From contig WBMV01000460.1 of NCBI GenBank assembly GCA_013396655.1, positions 33,686 to 97,685 on the forward strand: a stretch of 64,000 nucleotides of DNA, given 5' to 3'. Of the stretch, positions 1 through 14,600 are shown piece by piece. Origin of the DNA: Campylorhamphus procurvoides. Its lineage: Eukaryota > Chordata > Aves > Passeriformes > Dendrocolaptidae. Each line of letters starts with the position of its first letter. Position 1 is the stretch's first letter. A program made the position numbers and the translations under genes. Under the pieces are notes generated by a model. The model worked only from the letters and a program-made list of their open reading frames with translations, was not told where the DNA came from and did no database searches.

Positions 1-2624
1 ATAAATTAAATTAAAAATCTAATTTACTCTTTACCAGGTATGCTATTTAGTTTATTCAGAATTTGGTGAAAGATACTCAGAAACTTTTTATTTTCACTTT
101 ATTTTCTTTATGGTTTAATGTAATTCTGCATTCTGCTTCAGGTTTAATAAAAAGTAATATTTTGGTTGTAATATTTAATTCATTTTAATTTCTGTCATTT
201 AATGTTTCAATGTTCATACAAGGAACTGTCCTGCCTAACCTGTATCAGGCAATAGCACTGTTTTTATAGCTAAAATATCAAGACTTGTACACTATTAAAA
301 CCATTCCATCATATGTACAGTAGAGGTTTATGTTAGTATACATTAAGAACATTGGTTAGCTTTTTCTTTATTCTTTTCATTTCCATTGACTTCATTGCTT
401 CTTCCCACTCTATCCTTTGCAGTCCTATTAAACTACTTTACCTGCTGAAAAGAACTTTTAAACTAAAACAGAAAGGCATTTAGATCACAAGACCTTCTAT
501 ATAAGATGCTCAGTAGATAAACAGCTTTCCAAAATTATCATTTTCATATGAGTACATGTGGATTGGTCAAGAATATATTGTGATTACATTGAACAAGAAC
601 TGATTTACCCGACCCGGATGTGTATTTGAAAAGAATTTGCATGTTGAAAACTGTATGAAATAGTCATCTGCTTTACTGGCAGCCCTTTTGAAAGAAGGAG
701 CAGCTACATTTAAGAGACTCTCCAGATAATTGGATTGCCATGTTAATAATGAAATATAAATCCCCTTCCAATTTTTTTTCCTGTGTGTGAACATCTAAAG
801 ATTGTTCTTATGATGAAACAGGGTGATCTAAACATATTTCATAGTATCACAAGGTTAAAAAAATTCATACAGTTTCTAGTAATAAATGTGTTGTTATGCT
901 TGTCAGTCAGTGAGAGGCTCCCATCTATTAGTCTTGTTTTCAAACAAGCTTTACAACTGATCTTCAATTTACAGTTGTCATTCATCACTCATCACTAACC
1001 ATAGAAGGTCTCCGCTCATGCTGTTACAGATATGCATCATATTTCAGTGCAAATCTAAATGTGCACAAAAATAAGAGCAAAATTAATATTGATATATCAC
1101 CAGAAGTGATTAGTTTTCATAAGCACAGTGTTCAAAAGTTGCTGTTAGCTTTAAAGGAAGGATAGTACCTGCCAGAAATGTGTTCTAATTATTAGAGACA
1201 GAACAAGAAGAAGTAAGAAGGCCCAGTGGAAATATATCCTGATAATACAATTTAGTGAACGTAGAATTATTTTTAAAGTATTATGTTTAAATGTTCCATT
1301 AAAGGCAGAGGGGTTATCATTTGGAAAAAAGGTTGAGGTGGTATTTTATTTACTAATCTCTTTCCTGGTAGAGGAACTTTTTTTGTTCTCCATTCCTCAA
1401 CTTTTCTGCTAATTTTGATTTAGCTGGATCCATCTTAGCTTAAAACATTTCTGATCAAATCAGAGATGCACAGATTTTTATATTAAAAGGCTAATTAGAT
1501 CATGTGGTCTGACATGTTATTCGGGCAAGATATTTACTTATGATTTCCTCACCTGAGCACAGTGACATCTTCTGTAAGAAAATAAAATATATCCCATAGA
1601 TCATCTGCCTTTATAAACCTCTGCTTTCAAGACTTTCCTCCTGCTTTGGTTTCTCCTTCAGAGCTGTGGATCTTCATCATAGCTTCTTCCTCTCTTCCAG
1701 AGGTTTCAGTGTAGCAATGTCACCAAAATAAATTATGTCTTTCTCTGTCCCTTTGAGTGCCTTGCTGCTCCACTGTGATGTCTCATGTTGAGACTGTGCC
1801 CTTTTCACCAAACAAGAAATGTGGAGGAAAGGGAGAATGACCCTGCTAAGATCAGCCTGACCCTGACTGCATTCTGGCTTTATCTGCCTATGCTTGTTTC
1901 TTTCCTGGTACAGGTTGGCTTCCTTGGCTTTTAATGTGTTTTCTGCATAAAAAACCCTGTAAAAACTATAGATTTTTTTCACTTTTGGCAGTTTAATATC
2001 TATTCTGATATTTGTGTATCAAAAAAATAAGTTGTGAGAAACTCAGTTTATTCCAGTGTAGCATTCCGACTACCAACTTCAGAAGATTTTAAGAAACACA
2101 ATTTTTTACTTTTAAGATATTAAAAATAGGTATCTTTGAATCCATGAGAAGAATTTCTGCTAATTCTTTTTATTTGAAAATGCATAATAATGGTGGCTGG
2201 GTGCCAGCTTATTATTGTTCTCGTAACAATTTGATTATCAATGGCATATATGCATCACCTTTCAAAAGGACTAGGAGTTTTTTTGTTCCTGATTAAATAC
2301 ACATTTGTTCTAATATGGCCACTCTACCTCTGTCTAAGGCTGTCTTGCCATAAATGTTTCCAAATTTTCTTTTAATAGCAATCTGAATTGAACTTTCTTT
2401 TTAGTTTCTTTATTTTTATTTTCTGGTGTAACTCTGACGTGTTTACATGTGTTTTTCAGTGGTAGGTGGAATGGATATATTCTAAAAGTCTTCACAATAA
2501 ATTTGACAAGTGATTTTTTTGGTTATGTTTTCCAAATATGGGGAAAATTACCTCAAAGAAAAAAAATTAGAATACATTTGACGATATATGCAACGGATAT
2601 GAGGTATACAAGTAATTCTGCTCC

Positions 2625-2760
2625 ACCTGTAAGTGTTGCCTGGGACTGCCACTACCCAGGTACCGGGCCTTGCACTTTGCTTTGCTGAACTTCATGAGGT
2701 TTGCACTGGCCCCCCTCATGCATGTCAAGGTCCCTTGGGACCTGGTCCCTTAGTACATGG
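2625..2760 (-). mobile_element. CR1 LINE fragment
   Basis: On the minus strand the sequence matches the CR1 segment seen on the plus strand as 'cttgcactttgctttgc' and 'ttgaacttcatgaggttt', followed by a 'gtcaaggtccct' motif. This is part of the CR1 3' coding region. It is diverged and truncated at both ends. Confidence 0.7.
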
Positions 2761-2924
2761 GCAGCAATGTTTCATTTGAAAATTTGGGAAGGAGCAAATA
2801 ATCTGACTTAACTCCCAAGCATCTTTTATTTTACAAGTCTGTGACTGCTAAGTGTGCTTCTCTCCCTAAGCTGACTTGATCTATTCTTTTGTAATCTCTG
2901 GAGAACATGCTATATGCATTAGGC

Positions 2925-3305
2925 AGTACGCATGCCTTCTGTTCCTGCAGACTGGCTGCCACTGCTAGGGCACACTACTGGCCGCTACAGAGCCTGCTGC
3001 TGATTAGAACTCCCAGAGCCCTCTCTGCAAGGCTGCTCTCCAGCCACCCTTGTCCCAGTTTAGACTTATGTCTGGCCTTTCCCAGTATTTTGACTTGTCA
3101 CCTTCATGTCACTGGTGATTGCCCAATACTCCTGTCTATCCAGACCTCTCTGCACTGGCTCTTGTCCCTCAAGAGAGTCAACAGCACCTCCCAGTTTGGT
3201 CTCATCAGCAACTTACTAATGGTGACTTCAATTCCTGTATCCACATCGTTGATAAAAATATGAGCAGAACTGACTCCAGAATTGAGCCCTGCAGGGCACC
3301 AATGA
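2925..3305 (-). mobile_element. Old CR1 LINE fragment
   Basis: The 3' portion reads like the reverse complement of CR1 reverse-transcriptase sequence ('cagtttggtctcatcagcaa', then 'gagccctgcagggcacca'). The left part is more diverged. It probably belongs to the same ancient insertion as the piece 165 bases upstream. Confidence 0.65.
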
Positions 3306-5594
3306 AGTAAAACATGAAATCGCTGTGCATTTTCAGAAAGGGCACAGGAATGATTTAGTGCCTAGAAAACCTGTCTTCAAATCAATCATATTATATGCTC
3401 AAAAATAGTGAAGAAGTGATTGTATAATCTACCTAGGAGGAGGGTTTCTGTCATTACAGAGATGCGTATCTTCAGATAAAGAGGAAAGTTCATTTTATCA
3501 TAATTTAGATTATAAATTGTGAAAAAAATCAGTAGTAGTAGAGACAAATTTCTCTTTAAGTTAGTCCTAGTAGAATATGATAAAGACTCATTTTAAATAT
3601 AGATCATGCATACTTCTGAGCTTCATAAAGTAATTAAGATGCTTTAGTGGTAATCAGTACTGCTTGGCTTATGTTATGCAGTAAAAGTGAACACAAATTC
3701 ATTGTCTTCAGTGGCCATACTGGTGAAATCTACTAAAAGAAACTGCAGCAACAAAAATTTCTCAAATGACAAAAATGCCAGTTAGCACCAAAAGGCATGG
3801 AATCAATATGACAGTGAGGAGTGAGTGTCATCTGTAATGCAACTTTTCTTTTTAAGTTCAATTACTTCTTTTCAACAGATTGGTTCTCTGAACAAACACG
3901 GCCAGAAGTTGCAGCAACAAAATGAGAGTTTTGCGGTAGTGGGAATGCACACAGGTGGTGTAACCTCAGTGTACAGGACTGCTATGGATTTGAGCATTGT
4001 GGAACAAGTGACATAACATTCAGATTTAGGATTTGAATGTCTCTATGGTCTTCATTGTTTGATTGTAGCATTATGTTAGGAAGGGAAATTCTCTGGCTGC
4101 AGTATATAGTGAAGTGACCTTACTATGATGATCTTTTCAGCTTGTAGCTTTTATCATGTGGCAAGCTTTTAAAATTTGATCTTTCCTGTGTGATTGAATA
4201 CTTCGATCTCATAGTCCCTTCCACTGAAGCAAATCAGTGAAGAAGTCAGACTATTAAAAGAAAAAACATTTTTGCCAAGAGTATATTTTCATAATAATTG
4301 TGTATTTTTAAAAATGTACTTTTTAAAAAATACTTGCAAAGCTAAAATTAAGGAGTTAAAAGAAATTACTTCTCACATTACTATGATAAAATATTTGTCA
4401 CTTGCCCTGTGAAAAGGAAAAGTTAATTTTATATGTACACTAAGTTCAAGTATCAACTCTAGTATTTTTCAGTTTCTCCTATGCAGAAAGTGAATTCAGA
4501 CAATATTGATAAATTATGCCACTAAAATTATGGATAGTACTCTGATATTTGAAGAAGGATAGAGAGGGTTCATTGAAAATGTCTACACAGAGAATTATAA
4601 GTGTTTTTTTTTAAAGTATAATGGTGGTTTCCATTGCTTTCTCTTTGGCCATTTAATGTAGCTAATTAATTGTATGCCTTTTCTTACTGTGCATCCCATT
4701 GTCTCTGTCATTTTCATTGTTGTTTTTGTTCTTCTAGCCCCCCAGTTAAATTACACCTAGGTTCTAATTTTTTTCTTTTAATGTTGTTATTACCAAACTG
4801 ACCAAAATCAGAATATCTACTGTTACTAAAAAAGAAAAGAAAGGGAATGCGTGTGAGAATATTTGTACATTTGCATTTGAAGAAATTCTACTTTGTATTT
4901 TAGTTATGCTGTGTTTTCTTTTCCTTGTAAAAGGCAAAATTATTGTGAAAAAATCTACTTTTCCAAAGGCTGGATCCTGCAGTCTGTGTAACTTCTGACT
5001 TTCCATTTACTTTGACAGCTGGAGATATTCAAAGGGTGTTGGCAGCAGTAAGGGTTGATGTCATGTCCCAGTGAAGCTAATGGTGTAAAACCTATTGAAT
5101 TACTTTGGTTTGGGATTTGATTCTGTGATTCCAGAGGGTTAAAGTTTTGCTTCTAATTCAGTTCGTACTGCAAGTTCTGCATGTCTTTTCCTCATCTAGT
5201 TGAAGGGAAAACATATGGAGGCCTTTTTGAAAATTGTTTAGGGATTTTTTTTAATTTATTAATGATATTTTTGTTCAGTCAAGTTTAATTTTATTTCAGT
5301 ACAGCTCACCAGTAATTCTACTCCTTTGAGCTCGTTCTGAGCATTTTGGAGGGTAAAATGGATTTTGAGGCTGTTGTTCTGCAGTATATATGCAAGCAAA
5401 ATGACTTTCTAACCTCCTTGAGGAGGTTTGTGTTCACTGGGACTCTAGCATGAGGCCTTTTAGTGGAATATATGCCCTAGCCAGGAATAAAGGAGGCATT
5501 TCTATTGAACTGTAAGCAATCTGTCAAAACTTCTCTGATCAGGCTTTTTTACTATCCCATCTTGAGTCCTTTTTTTAATGACATCTATTATCAG

Positions 5595-5669
5595 ATTGAA
5601 ATGGCGATTGAGACACTGCAAAAGTCTGATGGTCTGTCCACTCACAGAAGCTCTCTTCTCAACAGCCAT
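5595..5669 (+). CDS. RFX3: RFX3 exon: segment just before the DNA-binding domain
   Basis: 75 bp, phase 0 at both ends, acceptor 'attatcag' and donor 'GTAAGT'. It encodes [20 protein letters not shown] plus LLNSH. The next exon's LQWLLDNYE continues this as in mammalian RFX3. It is the most 5' RFX3 exon I can find in the window. Confidence 0.93.
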
Positions 5670-8600
5670 GTAAGTTGTCTCTTCTTCACATACACTCTCT
5701 CTTGCTTGTTCTGCATGCTTAGCCTGCCTCTAAATGTTTGTTTTATTTTATTACTACTTTTTGCTCTTAATCTTCCCATCTTAGTTGCTTGTAATCTTCT
5801 ACTACACCTCCCATGGCTTTATTTTGTCAGATTAAATGTCTTTATGGTATATAGCAGAGTGTTACCTGTTTCCTATGCTCTACACCTGTGTTAAGGCAAG
5901 TTAACACCTTTGACTGTTCTGCAGGTTGTAGTGTAAATGTCAAGCTAAATTTCAATTCTAAATTAGCTGGCTTTTGCCCTTTTAAATAAAGTTGTTTACA
6001 AAGTAAAATCTGTGTACCCTGTACTAGTTTTGGGGCATGGGAAGAGGAAAAGAAGAAACAAACAGCATGCATAAATAATATATTTAGGTTATTTCTAGGT
6101 GTTTATTCTGACTAGAGAGTTTATCATTAATTCATTTCCATAGGAATCCTAAAGATCCTTATAATGACCTGGTAAAATCTGAAAGCATTGCCTTAATTTG
6201 AAGTACACAGAAATGGCTTGTTCAGCTGCCTTTTACTTCATTCTTACTCTGCATGTCTTACAGTTAAGATTCTCCAGAAACAAAGCTAAAAGATATTTTG
6301 CCAAAAACATGATCTCCAAATATAGTGATAAGTGACTTTAAAATAAAGGAAAAAAGGCACAAAATTAATTTTAAACTTTTATATTAATATTTAATTTTAA
6401 GTTGTTAGTTTCTCCTAACTTTTTTCTGTTGGTATTTGTGGTTTTGCATTTTGTATTTTTTGCCATGTTGATTGGTTTCTATTCATCTTCTTTTTTCTTT
6501 CTCAGCTTAACTTATTATGTAAATTCAAATTCCTTTATAGTTTTACAGAAGAAACTTAATTTTAGTTTGCAGTCTTAATGTAAAATATGGTGGTAGAGAC
6601 TGTCCCTCAGAAATCAAATTAAAAACATATGTTTTGGCAGGTTTGGGTTGGGTTTTGCTTTTTTTTTCTATAGGAGTCTCATTATGTCAAAGTCAAAACT
6701 AGAAATGTTGTGTGGAAAATTTAGGCACAGCTTTTTTTTCATTAGAAAATCTAAAATTGGAACACAATTTGCAGAGTATATACTTTTAGATTCCATCTTG
6801 AACACAGTATCAAAATTGTTATTTAGATAATAATAGGTAGTAACAGATAATATCAAAATCACTGTTTAAATGTAATTTTTAAAGGGACCATATCTGTTTT
6901 TGGGCATAGTTTTAGAAATGTGTATTAAGACTTGGAACACTAGAACTATTGATAAGTTTGTGTTTAATTCTATTATGAAGTCCAGAGTCTTTGTATAAAA
7001 CCAAGAAAAATTATAAGATAAGCTGCAGTGCCTCAATAAACTGTGTTTCACTCATTCTATTCACAATGTGTTCCTAATAATAGGATTTGCATTCAACCAT
7101 GAAGACTTACCATATTTCTTTCTTGAGTGTGAAGGCTTTTTCAAAGTTACTCTGATAGGGATATGTCTTTGACTCAGGGGCAGGGGGAAAATTTTAAAAA
7201 ACCCATGTACATATGTTTGTGGCATTAAGTCTTTCCTAGTTTTTGGTCATTTTGAAAGAAGTTTTAAATCCAGATCAATCTTACTCGATATTTTGGCTGT
7301 TTTAAAACAATGCTTATTGTCTTTAAACTCAAGAACAGTATTGAGGAAATTTAAGTGTAGGTTTAGCCTTTGTCTCTTTAAACTTTTCTTTATTTTGACT
7401 TCTAATGGTTTGGTATTTATTGAAGAAATTGGCTTAGTAGATTTCACAATAGAATTCTAAATTTTGTGTTTAATTAACTTGCACTTTGCTGATGCTGAAT
7501 TAATTTGTCGGAAATTTTTAGTTTTGGGATTGAAATTTCACCTGATGATACCTGAATGAGGTTTTATAGGATTTTTTTTTCCTAAATACATGAGTGCTCA
7601 TTTTAAGGCACTTGTCATTTCTCCTTTGTTTTCTTTCTTATTTCTGCATGAGATTGACTTAATTAATTCATAGTTTAATGTTTTAATTGGAGTTGCACTC
7701 AATTTAACAGGTCTGGCTCTGTTAATATTTCATACCTTTCCCCATCTTATCTATACAGCATGGTCAATACTGCAAATTTAAAAGCCAGGATTCAAACCTA
7801 AACAGTTTTAGAATTATATTTTAACTTGGTAGAATATGTTTGGGTTCTTTAAAAAGTTGTTTACAGTAATGTTTGGAGATAATTTTCTTTTAAAATCATT
7901 AATTAACTGCATTTTTTTCCCAGGCTATAATCCATCAAGTAATAATTTCAAGCCCTTGCCACTAAGTGACATCTCTCAAGAACAAAAGTTCTTATATGGC
8001 ATTTAACTTTTGGTTTAGTTTTTTTTGTGTGTTGAATAATTCAAGTTATGTTTGAAGTAACGTCTGTTAGAAATTCATATAATTAATGACGTACACTTGA
8101 AGTGATTAAAAATAGGTTAGAAACCATCTGGCAAAAAAATCTTTAATTCTACATACAGAACTTAATTACAAAATAGTTATTTTTTGTTAGTCAGTCTTTT
8201 GGGATTGACAGTTTTTCCCTTTGGGGAAAACAGAAATACTTCCTATTCTGTATCTGCTGTGATTAAATTCTAGATGTAATAATATATGACAAATGTTGTA
8301 TAAATGTATTAATAGAAATATAGATGTGATCACAGATTTTAAATCTAGATAGATTGCAACCTTTGAAAGATATAGTTACCTTTGTTTCTAAGCCCAGGCA
8401 GACTTACATCAAGTCGTTAGTGAAATAAGTTTATTAGATTGAGACAAAAGTCAGTTATACTTTCTCTTCAGTGTTATTTCAAAAGAGCAGGTGCTCAATT
8501 TGGAAGTACTTGTCAATGTTAAAAGGTAAAATATTTATATGATAACTGATGATTAACTGTACTTTTTAATTTTATTTGAAATGCAAAATTACCTGCAAAC

Positions 8601-11600
8601 CAGGCGAAAAATTGTAGGTGTTGGAAGCATTTGCATCTTACTTCTGTATTTTTCTAGAGCTTAGACAATTTCAGGGATCTAAACCCATGACAAGTACTGG
8701 GAAAAATGAGGAAAATGTTAGCTTATCAAAAGACTAAAACAGTGGAATTTAAATGTGTTCTCAAAATTTATTGGGTTTGGTCTATCTTGTCATTTTCCTG
8801 TAATATTAAATCTAGAAGTATTAAGTTGTCTTTTTTATTTTTATATTAGCAACAACTAGAGGTTTAATGAATGTGCTCTATTTAGAACATCCAGTGATGT
8901 TTATATGCAATAGCTTTTTTCTTGTGTTTTTTAAAAACAGGCAAAGAGAAACAGTATAATACTCCAGGTTTACAAATACATTAATTACCTATTGTTAGTT
9001 CAAGGAGTTTGTTTTCTGCAATTTATGCAAAAGACATTCATGATTACTTTATTTCTTCATGGCACTAATAGCTTGTCTCCAAAGCATAGATACCTTAATC
9101 AAGTATTGGTGTGTGGTACTGAATCAAAAATATTTAAAGAAATGCACACTTACCTGAGATCACAAGTGCAATGAGTTCTGCTATTTCCTGCTAATCTGAA
9201 GATCATAAATCACTATGGTATAGCTAACATTTAAGGACTCTGTGAAGAAGGAAGTAATTGTTTAATAGACCTGAACAGTGGTTCCAGAACTGTCAGAAGT
9301 TAATGCTGTATGGCTATGATATTTTCATAAAGTATATAATAACAATTGTTTTTTATGTTTTGTGTGTGATATAGCTTCAGTGGCTTTTAGACAACTATGA
9401 AACTGCAGAAGGAGTGAGCCTTCCAAGAAGTACCCTTTACAACCATTACTTACGGCATTGTCAGGAACACAAATTGGATCCAGTCAATGCCGCCTCCTTT
9501 GGAAAACTCATACGGTCAATCTTCATGGGATTAAGGACCAGAAGACTTGGAACTAGGTTTGTGTTATTGGAATCCTGAATTGTAATAGAAAATACAAGTA
9601 ATAATTATGAGTAAGAATCTTGTCTACTAGACAAAACAATAAATAAAACCTGCACTTAAATATTACAGTGTTTTTTTGTCAGTTCTATTTCTTAAACAGT
9701 TTTATGTTTTTTCAAGATGCTTTACAGTTTTATTTCTTCTTATTTTGACAGTTTATATGTTTAAATTTTGGTAACTACACTGCAGATTTTTATCACTACA
9801 AATAAAATACAGCTTGCTATTTGAAAATCAGTAATACTATCTATCCATAACCAGATAAGTTGTTTTTATTTGCTTTTTTTTTCCTTACTCAAGTGCAGGT
9901 TATAATGCGATAATATTTTCTTAAGAAAGCAAATTCATTTCCCAAAGGTGGTAAAATGACACTGATGCGAAACAGGTCTGACGGGAGAGTCAGGCCTGAC
10001 CTATGTATTATTTTTCATTCAATGTAAATTGTAAAGTAAATGTAATGTCAATGCATAAAACTAGTGATACTGTTCTTTTAATTCTTGCTCTTTCATGAAG
10101 GGGAAACTCCAAATATCATTACTATGGGATTCGTGTCAAGCCAGACTCTCCTCTTAATCGGCTACAAGAGGACATGCAATATATGGCAATGAGGCAACAG
10201 CCCATGCAGCAAAAACAGAGGTAAGTGTGAAATGAACATAACAACTTACTAATATTTCTAGTTCGTAAAAGCTTACTTTTCCATACATTGAAAAGTTGAA
10301 ATTCTAATGCAAATTTTGTTTAGTGCTCTGCTGTGAAAATAAGTTTGGTGGATATCCAGTTGATGTCAATGAACATAGGTACTAGTCAATGTGAAAGAAT
10401 ATTTACCTAGAAATTGTCATAAATTTGCAAAAAAGAAATAATAAAGTGATGTAAAATATGAACAGACTCCACTTAACTATCTTGAGTTCCTGTCCCACAA
10501 GCTGAAGAAAAGCAGTAAAAGCTTGAATTTCAAATATTCCTGTTTGTTTTCCTTGTGATACCATCTTATGTACACACTGTCATTTCCAGAACTAGTTTTA
10601 GCGGTGAATACAAAATTGTTAGATATATGGTCTTAACATCTTTTGCTGAGATAATATGGGAGCATGAGATGTCTCACAATGCGATCATGCAGAAAATTCT
10701 TGTTACAAAAATCTTTGCTGGACAATATAGTAAGAAGATATTATAGATATTTACAAAATCTCCAACTAAGCTAATTTTACCTCCTCAATCTCATTCACTT
10801 AAGAAATTTCATTCACTCACATTCCAAATCATATGTATACACCAAGACATATACCACAATGATCTAACTAGAATTATTTCTGAAAAAATCATGCCAGTTA
10901 CCTAAACATTGCCACATCTCTTTTCTTCTTGATTCACAATGACAAAGTGGTTTTGCGATTTCATTATATAACTTAGGAGTGGATATTTCTTTTTGTATTA
11001 TTTGCTTACATAGTTCCTGTGTTTTCCTTACCTGTGTTTGGTGGCATTTTCTTAACTTTATGTCAGTCTGTTCCTTGATTATATTTCAATGAAATCACAC
11101 ATATGGCACTGTGTAGCAGTTAGTGCATACTTCTTTAACCCATATTTAGCACGTGTGCACACATACATGCACAAGCACAGCCATTCGTGCTAATACCAAT
11201 CCTAAGCTCTGCTTATGAGAATCTGTAAAGGTGTTTGTGAGGGACAGGAACTACAAGGCACAGTTATGCTCAATAAGTAGCTGTTACATAAAAATACAGC
11301 GCTGTAGGAAGCTTAGTATTTATTTGAGTGTTTGATATATGTCTCTATGTGTTTTTATCATTGTTATCCAAGTGTACTGAAGAATTATAGCAGGATTTAT
11401 TAAGAGAGAACTAAAGGACTGAGTATTGTAATTTGCATGATTATGGTAATGTTGCTTTTTCATCAGCTTTATTAATATTTCTAGCTGTTCTTTTGTCTTG
11501 GAAATCAGTGGTAAATTGCAGTCAACATATTTTTTTCTGTATGGTAACACCAATTCTACCATCTTTATCAGACATAGCTCATTGAATTAACCCTTCTAGT

Positions 11601-14600
11601 CATTTTTGGCAAAGGTGGTAGACTGGATGTCTGCTGCAGATCATTTTTCTTCATTTGTTTTCTTAATCTGGGGGTCATGCACCTTTTTCATTTGCATAAC
11701 TTCAATATCCCAAAATCCTCTTGCTGGATTTGAAGTCTTTCATTGTCCTCAGACAATAATGTTGTTTCTTCTTAAGGTAATGAAACATTATTTTTGAAAT
11801 ACAAAATTATTGGGAAGCCAAGGTGTTTGGAAAGGGAAGGGTTTGATTCCTTCTGGTGTAAATTTGCTGGTCTTATGGTATGCTGTTATTAAGCTAATTC
11901 TACCAGAAGCTGTTATGAATTCTCTAATGCATTGTTAATACTCTAGCTTCCCTTAGTGGTTGTTTCTTCTGTTGTCGACAAAATAAATAAAAATCTCTAA
12001 ATTCTTTTTTTGCTTCTCCTCAAGATTTTATTTTGAAATCAGATTGTATGATCCATTTATGAAGAAAGGATAATTTTGTCCTTGATATTTTTGTAGGTAT
12101 AAGCCCATGCAGAAAGTGGATGGAGTTGCAGATGGTTTCACAGGAAGTGGTCAACAGACAGGCACATCTGCTGAACAAACTATAATTGCCCAAAGTCAAC
12201 ATCATCAACAGTTTCTAGGTATGAAAGCAGGTTTTATACTGATTTATAAATAAGATGAGCTTCATTATCACTGTGAATATCAAGTCACAGAAGTACAGTA
12301 GTTGCTTACAAAGTCATCATGCCCTCTTTAAAATCCTTACAACTGAACAAAAAGACACTTAAATTACATGTGAGCTTTATGTAATATTTAATATGTATTG
12401 TGTAAGTATAAAAGGGAAAATATACAAATTCTGTATTTGTGAGCTATACTTAATATTACATAAACACAGTTGCTTTGCAAGGTCATTTTAAATGTTGAAA
12501 TGTTAGCATGCTGAAATTTCTGCTATGAAAGTTGTTTCCTGCATGTGTTTTTTATTTCATAAAAGGCAGGGTAGAGGGATGGCATTGCATTCCTATTGCA
12601 GGTTAGCCATCCTGTGGGCAGCTTTGAAAGTGTGTTCTAGTGTTGTAAGTGGAAAAAAACAAATAGTTTCAACTGGAACTCCAAAGAACTTTTTTAAATG
12701 TCCAAGTTGTGGATCAATTGATCCACTTAAACATGTATTCCAGTAATGGAAAAAAATTGTAACTCAGTTAATTGTAGGTGTAAAAAGAGCCTTTGGCTGT
12801 TATTAGAGAAGGTGTAGACTTATTTGGCTGGCGTTTTCAAGCACCGACTCCTTTGGCCTAATTTTGCTTTTAGTAAAACCTTTTGGAGAATATAGGATTA
12901 GAATGTTTTGAATCTTCCTTTCTGGGTACCTTTCAGCCCATCATTTTTATCTTACCGGCTTGTCCCAGAAACTTTTGTGACAAATAGTAAAAGCACACTT
13001 TGGTTCTACTTGAAAGTCTAGGAAATATCAAGTAAAAATATATATTGAGTCTATTAAGCCCCATCACACCTGGCTACATAGAACTCTTCAGCTGAACAAT
13101 AAAAAAATTATTCAAGGATTAGCCTTTCATGCACTGACTTAGATACTTTCTTTCATCCTGTAATAGTCTGAAAAATTGTGTGTTAGCTTCTCTATATAGG
13201 TGTATTATGTATATGACATCTTTTTAATATCTTCAAGAATAATTTTGTATTTCATTTTTATTAAAAAATGCTGGCTGAATTTATTTATGATTTTAGCACA
13301 CAACAGGTATGAAACACCTCCCTCTTTGAATATTATGACCCTTTGGAATTTATTTCTTTGTATACTCCTTAGTTTTTTTTCTTAATTGTACTGTAACTGG
13401 CACTGTTCACAACAGCCCTTTTTCATTGTGTTGTCATGACAACAGATGCATCTCGAGTACTGCCAGAGTTTGGAGAAGTTGAAATATCTTCTCTGCCAGA
13501 TGGTACTACCTTTGAGGACATCAAATCTTTACAGAGTCTTTATCGAGAGCACTGTGAGGTACTTCCTATAAACCATGTATTTTTGAAAGTTCATGGCTTG
13601 TAGTGAAGGCCAGTAAAAGACAATAAAGCCAAATACATTGCAGCCGTGATAGTGGTATGTGACTTCCCCCAGGATATTTTGCTTGCTTCATTGAAAAGGA
13701 TAGCAGAAGGTTTTTCTGGAGGATCCCTTTTGAAATGTTGTTATGTATATGTTTTCAGAATGTTAAAGAAACTAGACTTAAGACTGTACATGCAGGTCTT
13801 TCGTTTAGTCAAGAGAAAATGTAAATCAGGTTAGATTATAATTTTCTTTTTACATTGAGAAATTTAAGACACATTTGATAGTGAACAATATGTATTTTAA
13901 AATTATTTAAGATGCTTTCAAACCTATATGGAATTATGAAAGTGAATAAAATGTGAGGTTTCCTTTTTTCCTTGCAGGAGCAGTAAATATTTTCTGTGGT
14001 TAAATTTCTCTTATATGTTTATATAGGCCATACTAATTACTGGAGGCTTCCATGCATGTGCACTTAGTTTTATGCAAGTCTCTGTGACAGCAGTTTATAG
14101 TGCTAGATAATTTATTGATATCAAAGATATTAAAAACAGATGTACAGAAATGTATAGTTCACCTTTGCTCCATACATGATGAAGGAAAAAAATTCTAGTT
14201 TGAGTTAGGAGTGGAGGGAAGCTGGCTAAAAGACAGTATGATCTCATGTTTTATTTTCTAGGCGATACTGGATGTGGTTGTTAATCTTCAATTCAGCCTC
14301 ATAGAAAAATTGTGGCAAACTTTCTGGCGCTATTCTCCGTCTTCTCCACCTGATGGCACTCCTGTCACTGAGACAAGGTCAGCAAATGTTTGTCTTTGTT
14401 TAATGTATCTCCTGGTAATATAATAAAAGTATGGAAAAAAACCTTATTAATTTTCCTTGAATAGTAATAATTTTCTCTCCTCTGATAATCTTCCAAATTA
14501 AATTTATGTTGTGTGGCCAGGGTGTATGCCAAAGGGCAGTCTTGGAACAGCTGTGTCATCCATAGGTTTTTTATTTGCATGGATAGCTCCAGTAAAGGTG

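Larger units (their letters stand above)
1..5594 (+). other. RFX3 intron (5' part outside window)
   Basis: AT-rich intron DNA. Apart from two old minus-strand CR1 pieces (2625-2760 and 2925-3305) I see no exon, RNA gene or other element. I looked for the exon that should precede 5595 and did not find it. Confidence 0.7.
9557..14261 (+). other. RFX3 introns between exons 9375 and 14262
   Basis: Four introns (9557-10100, 10221-12096, 12219-13445, 13559-14261) separate the small exons. They contain ordinary AT-rich DNA, and I recognise no element in them. Confidence 0.65.

Noticed and set aside
3825..4016. Gln-rich frame as a candidate upstream RFX3 exon
   Set aside because: No match to the RFX3 N-terminal region as I know it and no suitable splice pair in phase.
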